Part shown: positions 1 through 7,241 of the stretch, in pieces
Layout: each line of letters begins with the position of its first letter
Numbering within the stretch: position 1 is the first letter of the stretch
Source: Nocardioides rotundus
GTDB lineage: Bacteria; Actinomycetota; Actinomycetes; Propionibacteriales; Nocardioidaceae
Assembly (NCBI RefSeq): GCF_019931675.1
Contig: NZ_CP082922.1
Coordinates: 3,239,001 to 3,303,000, forward strand
Direction: 5' to 3'
DNA length: 64,000 nt
Notes under the pieces: model-generated
What the model saw: the letters and a program-made list of their open reading frames with translations, nothing else
Databases searched by the model: none
What the model was told of the DNA's origin: nothing
Made by a program: the position numbers and the translations under genes

Positions 1-90
1 CTCCGGCAGGCGGCGGTCGTGCTCGTGGGCCCCGCCCTGGCGAGCCCCGGCGGCGAATCCTGGCTCTACTCCGCCGATCGTCCCCGCTGA
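1..90 (+). CDS. cobM: C-terminal end of probable precorrin-4 methyltransferase (partial)
   Basis: Frame 1 is open from the first base to a TGA at 88-90 and encodes 29 residues. It contains AAVVLVGPALA and ends near WLYSADRPR. CobM/CbiF methyltransferases commonly finish with a strand of the type LILVGPAL followed by a short SxLY tail, so I read this as the end of precorrin-4 C11-methyltransferase. The presence of cobL, cobO, cobB and cobK further right supports this. It could be another tetrapyrrole methyltransferase, because the SAM-binding and catalytic parts lie outside the window. The toxin island begins just downstream. Confidence 0.55.
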   Translation, partial: LRQAAVVLVGPALASPGGESWLYSADRPR

Positions 91-125
91 GTCCGTCGAC
101 CCCGGCCTGGTTTGCCGTGTGTTCG

Positions 126-437
126 CTACACAAGCCGAGCGAGGTCGTCGTAGTCGTAGCCCCGAGCGACCCTCAGCACACTCCGGCGCGCCGAAGCACC
201 TCCAGCGGTGACACGTCAGCGTCGTAACCCAGGGAGCGGTCTTTCGCATCTTCCGGCCCGCGCTCCGACCCGGGCGTGATGACCACCGAAGCGTCGGAAT
301 TGCTGTCGGAGGTGTCGGACGGCGTCTCTGTGATCGACACCGATACCTCTGTCGCAGCGCCTACCGCGCGACACCGCTACCAAACTGACAACCAGGGCCG
401 ACACGAAGGTAGCGACGAAACGCGCGAGGCTAGCCAT
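126..437 (-). pseudogene. frameshifted remnant of a secreted toxin-leader-like protein
   Basis: ATG at 437 opens a clear signal peptide (MASLARFVATFVSALVVSLV). The frame must then shift by one base near 361-373 to continue as a Ser/Asp/Thr-rich secreted sequence (VGAATEVSVSITETPSD...) that ends at a TGA at 175-173. A third frame just after this encodes GYDYDDLARLV and a TAG at 128-126. It resembles YDYDDTARFV in the HNH toxin at 1561-2253. I infer a decayed copy of a similar secreted leader. The ATG overlaps the DUF6881 stop (TAG 432-430), so it was once in the same transcript. Function is unknown; the frameshifts are what the sequence shows if this was once one gene. Confidence 0.45.
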
Positions 438-714
438 GCTGCTCGGTCGCCGCCTGCCACACTGTATCGAAGGTGTCGGCGTCGATCTCGTCTGGGATGA
501 ATTCCTCCTGCTCAGCCACTTCCTCGATCGAGGGCATGAGCGTCTCTGAGAGCTGCGTCGACCCCGTCGCTCGCGTCGCGTCTGCAAAGTCCGCGTGGCC
601 GTCACGATAGATCTCGACCTTCCGGACTTCTTCTCCGTTGATGATCTCGCTCAGCAACGTGACAGGTTCGCCATCAAGATCGTGGATCCAAGCCACGCGC
701 ATGTATCGCCTCAT
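430..714 (-). CDS. DUF6881-type protein, probable immunity protein
   Basis: A 94-residue acidic cytosolic protein starting MRRYMRVAWIHD, with GEPVTLLSEI, EVRKVEIYRDG and PSIEEVAEQEEFIPDEI. This pattern (MRYxRVxWxHxxxDEPVxLYSE...VRKVExFxDG) matches the DUF6881 family as I remember it. That family is often found next to polymorphic toxins and is thought to act as immunity protein. I chose ATG 714 because it overlaps the stop of the toxin-tail fragment as TGATG, a typical toxin-immunity coupling. An in-frame ATG at 729 would lie inside that fragment. It appears intact although its toxin partner is only a C-terminal stub. Confidence 0.65.
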   Translation of the reverse strand: MRRYMRVAWIHDLDGEPVTLLSEIINGEEVRKVEIYRDGHADFADATRATGSTQLSETLMPSIEEVAEQEEFIPDEIDADTFDTVWQAATEQHG

Positions 715-868
715 CAGTTGGCCCCCCAAGAGATAAGGCGCCGGGTGATATCAAGCGGTGCTTCTCCGGGGATCACGTAGACGCCGTCCCTGCCCTTGGT
801 TACGTTCAGCCCCGTTGCGTCGATCTCCACGTAGTTCTTGAACCGCTGGCCTTGGAAGGGCTGACCCA
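714..868 (-). pseudogene. orphan C-terminal tail of a polymorphic toxin
   Basis: The reverse strand encodes GQRFKNYVEIDATGLNVTKG, then RDGVYVIPGEAPLDITRRL and a final SWGAN with TGA at 716-714. It is a compact, folded-looking C-terminal toxin segment followed at once by an immunity-type gene through a TGATG overlap. Coding character is lost upstream of about 868, exactly where the XRE remnant begins on the other strand. No start codon or leader belongs to it. I infer a displaced Rhs C-terminal cassette, the usual product of recombination at rhs loci. The toxin activity cannot be named from this piece. Confidence 0.5.
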
Positions 869-1089
869 GGAAGCACCTCGAGGTCCTCCGCGCCCTCGCC
901 GTCGGCCTCTCCGTCAGCACCGACGCTCTCGTGTTCAACGAGGATGAGCGCGGTCTCGCCGACGACCAGCTCCGCCTCCACCTCGAAGCGCTCAACCAAC
1001 TCGACGACGACGAGAAGAACACCGTCATCAACCTCATCGAGTCCATCCTGCTGCGCCACCAAGCCCGCCGACTCGCACGCAGCAGCTGA
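865..1089 (+). pseudogene. 5'-truncated XRE-family regulator remnant
   Basis: The plus frame is open from 865 (an in-frame TGA lies at 862-864) to TGA at 1087-1089. It reads KHLEVLRALAVGLSVSTDAL, then FNEDERGLADDQLRLHLEAL and DDDEKNTVINLIESILLRHQ. This is the typical second half of a Cro/C1-type helix-turn-helix regulator, starting at helix 5 and running into the linker helix. The DNA-binding helices are missing and no start codon is present, so it is a truncated gene. Its left end meets the orphan toxin tail at about 865-871, which marks a recombination junction. It converges on the DUF4265 gene. Confidence 0.65.
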
Positions 1090-1095
1090 CGGGGA

Positions 1096-1564
1096 TCAGG
1101 CGGACTTGCCGGTCTCGTAGACCAGGCGCTCCTGCTTCTCGAAGTCGTGAAGCACGTCGGCCACCGCCTGCGCGGACTGTCCTTCGACGTCGATAGCCAG
1201 CAGGCTCGGCGATGACCACTCAATCTGCGCACCCAGTGCCTCCACGGCCTCGACCGTCGCGTCTCGATAGCGGTACAGGGGCCGCTCGAAGTACGCGCGG
1301 AAGATACCGCCCCGAGCGGTTCAGGACGCGGCTCAGGACGTACTGTCGACTGCCCTGCGGCGCCGTCTCGACCGTGTCCCCGAGCGCGAGGTCGTAGAGA
1401 AAGAACGGAATACAGCAGATCTCAAACTGGTTCTCGCCGACCTGCTTTGCCCACAGTTGCTCGAAGCGGCCGGCCTCCGGCAGAGGCGCATTGATGATGA
1501 AATTCGCGCGCTCCCGCCAAACCGGCTCGGCGTGCGTCGAGAACTGCTCTGCAGCGGCGCTCAC
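1096..1564 (-). pseudogene. DUF4265 protein with one frameshift, probable HNH-toxin immunity gene
   Basis: The first part reads WRERANFIINAPL, EQLWAKQV and FEICCIPFFLYDLALGDTVE, the hallmark of DUF4265. The second part, one frame over, reads GGIFRAYFERPLYRYRDAT, then ALGAQIEWSSPSLLAIDVEG and ends YETGKSA before TGA at 1098-1096. Removing one base from the C run at 1310-1313 joins the two as LNRSGGIFRAYF, which fits the family. I place the start at GTG 1564, which overlaps the HNH stop as GTGA. DUF4265 proteins are common beside nuclease toxins, so an immunity role is likely. Either the gene is truly broken or this is a one-base sequence error. Confidence 0.7.
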
Positions 1565-2253
1565 GGGAGCCCCCACCACAAAGGCGGCCACATACCTTCG
1601 AATCCGGGCGGCGGGTTCACTGGGTAGTCCCTGGCACCCTTCGAAGCGTTACCCCACCCACACGTCGTCTGCCCGTTCTCGAACGTCGCATTCCCTCCGC
1701 GAGAACGCGGGATTGCGTGGTCAACCTGGGGTCGGTCGGTTTCCATCCGGCAATAGACACAAGTACTCGGGTTCTCATCAAGAACGTCCTGGCGAGTCTT
1801 CTGGGAAAATGGCTTGCCGGCAGTCGGGCCACCCTGTGCACCAGCCTTGATCTCGGGTGCTGTCTTTGCGGCAACTTGCGATCGCTGAACGACGACGAGG
1901 CCTGCCTCACTGCCGGCGTTCAACCCGGTGACGCCGTGGCTACTCCCTTCGGATCGCACGAACCGAGCAGTGTCGTCGTAGTCGTAGATCGTCGGGGCAT
2001 TGCGCGCGCCAGTGCGCGCCGAAGAGCCATGCGACTCGTGGTCGAAGGCGTCGTAGGTGGTGTACTCGCAGATGTCCGTGGGCGGGCCACGCCCTGACGC
2101 GGCGTCGCTGCCGGGAGCGTTGTAGACCGGTGCGTCGAAGACGTATGTCGCATCACGAAGGCTGGTCGATAACGATACTGCGGTCGCCGGCGACGCGAGC
2201 CAACCAAGCACGGCCATCGCCGTGGCCAGCAGCAGGCGCAGGAAACCGCTCAT
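1561..2253 (-). CDS. secreted HNH-endonuclease toxin
   Basis: A 230-residue protein with a signal peptide (MSGFLRLLLATAMAVLGW...SPATA, residues 1-24) and a variable Ser/Asp-rich middle. The C-terminal HNH domain spans about residues 155-230: CVYCR, DHAIPRSRGG, then N, C and NASKG spaced as in HNH nucleases (DHxxPRSRGG...N...C...NxxKG). It should cut nucleic acid in a rival cell. It has its own leader instead of being fused to RHS repeats, which is unusual for such a short toxin. ATG 2253 overlaps the preceding stop as ATGA and its stop overlaps the DUF4265 start, so it sits in a coupled toxin-immunity operon. Confidence 0.7.
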   Translation of the reverse strand: MSGFLRLLLATAMAVLGWLASPATAVSLSTSLRDATYVFDAPVYNAPGSDAASGRGPPTDICEYTTYDAFDHESHGSSARTGARNAPTIYDYDDTARFVRSEGSSHGVTGLNAGSEAGLVVVQRSQVAAKTAPEIKAGAQGGPTAGKPFSQKTRQDVLDENPSTCVYCRMETDRPQVDHAIPRSRGGNATFENGQTTCGWGNASKGARDYPVNPPPGFEGMWPPLWWGLP

Positions 2254-2558
2254 TCGGTAGTCCCGCCGCAGGCGGCCACCAGCGCTCGACACGCGTTCCA
2301 CAGGTCCTCCGCCGTGGAAAGGTCACGATGCTCAAGCAGCACCACCGCACCATCCGCGACTCGATACGCCTCCAGCTCGCACTCGCCCGAAGCCCAAACC
2401 GTCAACTGTCCAGCGGCACCGTCACCTTCGAGCACGAGCCACGCAGATCGCTTCTCAACGTCCGCAGCGCCGAGCTGCGCACGTGCCGACAGTCCTCGTC
2501 CGCTGACGGCGTTCCAGTTCTGTGTCCAGTCCACCAAGAGGTCCAGGTAGTTCAGCAC
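2250..2558 (-). CDS. putative immunity protein for the RHS toxin
   Basis: A small acidic protein of 102 residues from GTG 2558 (VLNYLDLLVDWTQNW...) or 110 from an upstream start at 2582 that overlaps the RHS 3' end by 31 bases. It contains GQLTVWASGECELEAYRV and STAEDLWNACRALVAA. I recognise no named family with certainty. It follows the RHS C-terminus directly, is small, acidic and lacks a signal peptide, which is what a cognate immunity protein looks like. Its stop overlaps the HNH toxin ATG. GTG 2558 is just 1 base past the RHS stop, and GGTGGGATC precedes it as a weak ribosome site. Confidence 0.5.
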   Translation of the reverse strand: MLNYLDLLVDWTQNWNAVSGRGLSARAQLGAADVEKRSAWLVLEGDGAAGQLTVWASGECELEAYRVADGAVVLLEHRDLSTAEDLWNACRALVAACGGTTE

Positions 2559-5500
2559 GATCCCACCACCACGATGTTGCACGCTGGCACCGGGAACTGA
2601 ACTGGCGAGCCACGCCGCTCCGCTAGCCGAGCGAGGATGTGGTTCGGACCTGGGATCTGCGCACCACCTGGCCAGCCGGATGGGAAAAGCGAAGTCCGAG
2701 GCACGTCGAACTCAACATACTTACTCCCTGACGCCGCCTGCTTAGCGTACGTCGACATGTTCGCCGGATCGGCCACGTGCGTTGTACCGCCACCTCCGAC
2801 CTGAACCTGACCCGACTTCTGCATCTTGAGGAGCTCGTCGTCACCCATCCAGCGGCCCACACGGGTGAAGTCGTCACCTGCGTTTGCGGCTGCTCGGCTG
2901 ATGAGTTTGCCTGCACCGTAACGACTGCCGAACGCCATGGAGGCGCTGAGAACGACGTCACCGGCGCACGACCCCTTCGAACAGTTGGTGGCCGCGATCG
3001 CCACCCCGGAAGCGGCGTTGACCGCGGTGGCTGTGACGGCGATGCCGCCTGCGACGGGTGCGGCGGGAGCGCAGATCACGATCGAGGTGCAGCCGACGGC
3101 AACGACGCTCGCGCCGGTCGCAACATAGCCCGAGACGGTGTTGACGTCTTGGAGGAAGTTGTCCCAGCTGTAGAGACCCAGCGGGTCGGTATAGAGGGCG
3201 GGGTTGCCGCTCGCATATTCATAGGCGTCTCCGGTTCCACCTTGGTCTGGGGTGGCGAACGTGGCGGACCCCGGCCTGTATTGGCGGACGCCCATTTGGT
3301 AACCACCGGTGCCGAGGTTGGGAGCGCCCGTGTACCTGATCGGCGATGTCGGTCCGCTGCCGGTTATGGAGCGGGCCGAGCCGTAGGGCTGGTAGTCGTA
3401 GGACTTGAGGACATTGCGAGTCGCGTTGCGGGTCTGAACGATCGACCCGATGTCGTCTGTGGTGTGGAAGCTGGTCTCCGCGCCAGAGACGGTCGCCACA
3501 ACCTCCCGCCCGTAGATGAACGCATGTGTAACCCTCGACCCCCTCCGCATGCCCACGAGCTGGGCTGACATCGGGTCGTAGTCGTACTTAGTGCTTGTGC
3601 CGTTCCGCGTTGTGGAGACCAGTTGGCCATTCCCGTTGTACTTGTATGTCGTGGTGACGCCACGTCTGTTCGTGCTGCGGGTGATCTGGCCAGCTGCGTT
3701 GACGTCGAACTTGGTCCCGCCTTCGACGGAGCGATTTCCGTCTGCGTCGTACTGGAACTCAGTGGTCGCGCCGCTCTGCGTCTGCGTTGCGAGTTGGTCA
3801 TATGCATCGTAGGTGCGCCTCACGGTTCCCGCGGGTCGTTGCTCGCTGACGATGTTGCCGTTCGCGTCATAGCCATACCGGATGTAGTCCGTCGCGCCAT
3901 CACACGAGCTGGTCTCGTAGCAGACCGCGGTCAGGCGGTTTCGGGAGTCGAACAGTTGGGTTCTGACGACCCCGGACTTGTCAGCCACCTTGATCGGGTT
4001 GCCTTCGATGTCCCGCGTGTACGAAGTGAGTCGGAGCGTGGTTCCCGCGGGGTTCCTCGTCCGAGTGCTTGCCAGAAACCCGTCGCGGGAGAATCTCTCG
4101 ATCGTGTCCATGCCGTTGGCTGTGGTCCGCGTGATCGAGTTCTTCGCCGTGTCGTAGGCGTATTGCGCTATGACCGTGGCGCCACGTTTGACTTGGCGCA
4201 GGCGCCCATCGGGGTCATATGTGTAGGTGACCGCGGTCTGACCGGGCGCAGTCCTGGACGCGAGGCGTCCGTTGTCGTCCCAGGCGTACTTCCACGTATC
4301 CGTGCCGCGGAGGACGGTGGTCGGACGATCCAGGGAATCGTACTTGTAGGTCGTCGTGCCCGTTCCGTCGGTCATCGACTTGCGTCTACCCAGCTTGTCG
4401 TAGGCGAAACTCACATCCGGGGTGGCGTCGGAGTAGTCGACCTTCGTCAGCAGGCTGCGGATATCCCAGGTGAAGGTCGCCTTCCGGCCGGTCGGCATGC
4501 TCGCGGTTCGCCGCCGACCGGCAGAATCATAAGTGAACGACCAGGCTCTGTTGCCCCTCGTCACCGACGTGAGCCGGTTAGCTGCGTCGTAACCGAATGC
4601 AGTCACCTGGCCACGCCCGTCGGTGTTCATGCGAACGTTGCCGTTGGCGTCGTAGGCGAAGGACTCGGTCGACCCATCCGGCAGAGTGAGCTGGGTCAGA
4701 TGACCAGAGTTGTCATAGTGGTAGGTGGTGCGCCCTCCACGCCCGTCGGTGCGGGTCGCTACCCGACCGAAGGAGTCGTAGGTGAACTTCGCCTTGATCC
4801 CGCTCGGACCGGCAACCCGCAGCACCCGGCCCGCCGCGTCTCGGCTGTAGGTGGTACTCCACGACCCCGAAGCACCGGCGACGTTGCCCTGGGGTGGTGT
4901 GACTCTAGTAGTCCGACCGAAGCCGTCATAGGCGTAAGTGGTCTTGTTCCCCAGTGGAGATGTCCGGCTGATCAGGTCCCCGCTGTCGGCAGCGTAATCG
5001 TAAGACCACACCTTCTGGGTGGGGTCCGTGAATGTCTCCAAGTCGAATGTCGAGGGGTCATAGGACATCGACGTCGCCGCAGTGGGCAACGGCGGCGTGA
5101 CCTTCGTGAGGTTGCGATTGGAGTCATAGCCGAACGTCGTCGTGCGGTTCGCCACATCGACATCTGCGGCCGGTTCGCGAAACGAGCCCGCATAGTCTGT
5201 CGTCTCTACCCCACCGCGGGCGTCGGTGCGGCTGGTGCGCCGCAACTCAGCGTCGTAGTCGAATACCGTCTCCTGGCCGCCTGGTCCAGAGACTCGGAAC
5301 AATTGCCCCTTGCTCGTCCAATCGAAGGTGGTCGTAACGCCCGTGGGGTCCGTCTGCTCGACCAACCATCCGTTCGCATACACATCTTTCCAGCGCCCAC
5401 CCCTAGGGTCGGTCATCGTTGCGATCGAGCTGGCAGCGTCCCAACCGAACCTGGAGACGTTCCCGTCTCCGTCTTTCTGAGTCGCCACCCGGCCATCACT

Positions 5501-6748
5501 GCCGTAGGTGAGTTGGACCTGCGGAACGCTGGTCGAGGAGTTGCGAATGGACGACAATCGTCCACCAGCGTCATAGCCGTACAGTATTTCCTCGCCACCC
5601 GGCTTAGTGACTTTCGCAAGCCGCCCATCGGCGTAGGCGTAGTCCGTGACTGCAGAGGGCTCTCCAGCTTCCGACCCGAGGGCTGTCACCGAGTCGAGCA
5701 AACCCGTCGACGCGTCGTAGACGTACTTCAGCGCTCGACCCGAACTCGAAACCATCGCCACCCGACCGGACCCGTCACGAGTCACCTCGTAAGCACGACC
5801 GCTGCGATCAGCGGCTCGGGTCAACAAGCCCGCCCTGGTGAACCTGAGCGACCAGAGGTCTTCGGTTCTCACCGTGAATGTACCGTCCGGCCTCTCGGTC
5901 AGCCTCGCCGAGTTCCCGAAAGGGGGCCGCCAAGTGGTTCCGGAGGAGTGACGAAACTCGACGCTCGCACCCTGGCTGGTCCGCCAAGTCACCTGTTCGC
6001 CGGGCTCGACCACAAGGGAGTCACTGAACGAACTCGTCCACCCCGCCCCGAGCGGTCCCCGCCGAGTCAGCCCCGAGTCATAGGATCGCCACACATCCAG
6101 GCTGCCGCCGCGCACCGGCATGGAGAAGTCCTCATCCGCGTGCGTGAACGCCCCCGTTAACGAGTTCACGGGGTCGCCCTGCATGCCCAGCACCGACTGT
6201 CCACCAACTCGATAGCCGGATGGATAGACCGTCGAGGGGAACGAGACCACCGTCCCGTTGTCGAATGCGGCACCGCCTGTGGGGTAACTGGGTCCGACAA
6301 CATCGAACCTCACGAACAGGTTGCCGAAGTCTCCGCCCTGGACTCGTTTCCCGACGTCGTACTGCGAGCCTGGAGGACACACTTTGGGGATGGCGAGTGC
6401 CTTCGCGAAGATGATCTTCCCTGGGGGATCGGTCGCAGTGATAGTGGTCGTACCCGACGCCAGTGGTGGCAAGTACCCGCAGTTGCTGAGCCAAAGCTTG
6501 AACGACCAGTCGACGGTCTCCGACGGGGGCTGACACGTGTCACCGGTCTGATCGAAGTACGAGCGGGCAGTAGTGCTCGCGACCTGCCCCGGGGCCACGA
6601 CGCTGGGAGAGATATCGGCGTCCAGCCGCAGGAAGGAGACGCAGTCCGCCCCGAAGGCCGACGGCGTCGGCGGGTCGCCAAGGACGCCGCCCAAAGCCAG
6701 CAAGACCAGCGCCAGAATTCGGGCCACAGAACGACCGGGGTTGCGCAT
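2552..6748 (-). CDS. secreted RHS-repeat polymorphic toxin (TreTu-like C-terminus)
   Basis: 1,398 residues. In order: a signal peptide (about 1-33), an N-terminal beta domain, a DUF6531-like segment from about 188 (GDPVNSLTGAF, YDSGL), some 35 YD/RHS repeats (YDxxGRxxxxxxxxG) to about 1110, an RHS core (GYQMGVRQYRP, DPLGLYSWDN, about 1140-1195), a hydrophobic Ala/Val-rich pretoxin segment (about 1200-1250) and a variable C-terminus. The last 105 residues carry GRWMGDDELLKMQ, TTHVA, YVEFDVP and IPGPNHI. From memory this is like the ADP-ribosyltransferase-type TreTu toxins that modify EF-Tu. GGAGGGA lies 7 bases before the ATG. The codon use is less GC-rich than the neighbouring cob genes, which suggests transfer. 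Confidence 0.85.
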   Translation of the reverse strand: MRNPGRSVARILALVLLALGGVLGDPPTPSAFGADCVSFLRLDADISPSVVAPGQVASTTARSYFDQTGDTCQPPSETVDWSFKLWLSNCGYLPPLASGTTTITATDPPGKIIFAKALAIPKVCPPGSQYDVGKRVQGGDFGNLFVRFDVVGPSYPTGGAAFDNGTVVSFPSTVYPSGYRVGGQSVLGMQGDPVNSLTGAFTHADEDFSMPVRGGSLDVWRSYDSGLTRRGPLGAGWTSSFSDSLVVEPGEQVTWRTSQGASVEFRHSSGTTWRPPFGNSARLTERPDGTFTVRTEDLWSLRFTRAGLLTRAADRSGRAYEVTRDGSGRVAMVSSSGRALKYVYDASTGLLDSVTALGSEAGEPSAVTDYAYADGRLAKVTKPGGEEILYGYDAGGRLSSIRNSSTSVPQVQLTYGSDGRVATQKDGDGNVSRFGWDAASSIATMTDPRGGRWKDVYANGWLVEQTDPTGVTTTFDWTSKGQLFRVSGPGGQETVFDYDAELRRTSRTDARGGVETTDYAGSFREPAADVDVANRTTTFGYDSNRNLTKVTPPLPTAATSMSYDPSTFDLETFTDPTQKVWSYDYAADSGDLISRTSPLGNKTTYAYDGFGRTTRVTPPQGNVAGASGSWSTTYSRDAAGRVLRVAGPSGIKAKFTYDSFGRVATRTDGRGGRTTYHYDNSGHLTQLTLPDGSTESFAYDANGNVRMNTDGRGQVTAFGYDAANRLTSVTRGNRAWSFTYDSAGRRRTASMPTGRKATFTWDIRSLLTKVDYSDATPDVSFAYDKLGRRKSMTDGTGTTTYKYDSLDRPTTVLRGTDTWKYAWDDNGRLASRTAPGQTAVTYTYDPDGRLRQVKRGATVIAQYAYDTAKNSITRTTANGMDTIERFSRDGFLASTRTRNPAGTTLRLTSYTRDIEGNPIKVADKSGVVRTQLFDSRNRLTAVCYETSSCDGATDYIRYGYDANGNIVSEQRPAGTVRRTYDAYDQLATQTQSGATTEFQYDADGNRSVEGGTKFDVNAAGQITRSTNRRGVTTTYKYNGNGQLVSTTRNGTSTKYDYDPMSAQLVGMRRGSRVTHAFIYGREVVATVSGAETSFHTTDDIGSIVQTRNATRNVLKSYDYQPYGSARSITGSGPTSPIRYTGAPNLGTGGYQMGVRQYRPGSATFATPDQGGTGDAYEYASGNPALYTDPLGLYSWDNFLQDVNTVSGYVATGASVVAVGCTSIVICAPAAPVAGGIAVTATAVNAASGVAIAATNCSKGSCAGDVVLSASMAFGSRYGAGKLISRAAANAGDDFTRVGRWMGDDELLKMQKSGQVQVGGGGTTHVADPANMSTYAKQAASGSKYVEFDVPRTSLFPSGWPGGAQIPGPNHILARLAERRGSPVQFPVPACNIVVVGSC

Positions 6749-6855
6749 CAGCCATCCCTCCGAGAGGGCCGGCCCATCCGACTCACGATCGAAGAGATAT
6801 CAGAACGGAGACCACGCAGCCACTCAACCCGCCGGGTCACCGTGCCTCACAACGA

Positions 6856-6892
6856 CGAAAGGAGCGACACGCGACCCGCGCCGCCCCTTTCG
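6856..6892 (-). terminator. possible terminator after the HesB-like gene
   Basis: CGAAAGG (6856-6862) and CCTTTCG (6886-6892) are perfect inverted arms round a GC-rich loop of 23 bases, 13 bases past the HesB-like stop. There is no T run, so this is only a candidate. Confidence 0.3.
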
Positions 6893-6904
6893 CCGCCGTA
6901 CTGC

Positions 6905-7180
6905 TCAGGCCTGCTGGGCCAGCCCGAACTGGATGTTGCCCTCCTGGTCGACGCCGGAGTCGAGGACCTTGTCGGCGAGCAGCTCGGCGGCCGAGGCGTC
7001 GAGGTAGACGCTGGCGCCGTCCTGCTCGATCGTCTGGTCCTCCGGCTGCGCCTCGGTCGCGGGGCTGACGGACAGCGACTGTCCGTCGGGCTCGACGGCG
7101 ATCCGGAGCCCCGACAGCTCGGGGTCCTCCTCCGTGAGCTTGTTGACGAGCGTGGTGACATTCTCGGTGAGAGCGAGCAC
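6905..7180 (-). CDS. HesB/IscA-like protein lacking cysteines
   Basis: 91 residues beginning MLALTENVTTLVNKL, then LSGLRIAVEPD, EDQTIEQDGASVYLDASAAE and a C-terminal NIQFGLAQQA. The layout is that of the HesB/IscA (A-type iron-sulfur carrier) fold as annotated in many actinobacteria. A-type carriers bind iron-sulfur clusters through three conserved cysteines, and none is present here, so it probably has a different or structural role. It lies between the toxin island and cobL, on the same strand as cobL with a gap of 61 bases. The start at 7180 gives full length; GGAAGGAGA precedes it by a few bases. Confidence 0.65.
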   Translation of the reverse strand: MLALTENVTTLVNKLTEEDPELSGLRIAVEPDGQSLSVSPATEAQPEDQTIEQDGASVYLDASAAELLADKVLDSGVDQEGNIQFGLAQQA

Positions 7181-7241
7181 TCGTCTCTCCTTCCGATAGC
7201 GGGCATGACCTCTCCACCCTTGCTCGCCGGTGGTGAGCGCA

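Noticed and set aside
714..1232. One continuous minus-strand frame of 172 codons covering the toxin tail
   Set aside because: Only the last 50 codons look like protein. The rest is antisense to the XRE remnant, so I kept only the tail.
3623..6160. Long plus-strand open frame (about 845 codons) opposite the RHS gene
   Set aside because: It is a mirror of the RHS repeats. It has no recognisable domain or ribosome site, while the minus strand encodes clear YD repeats.
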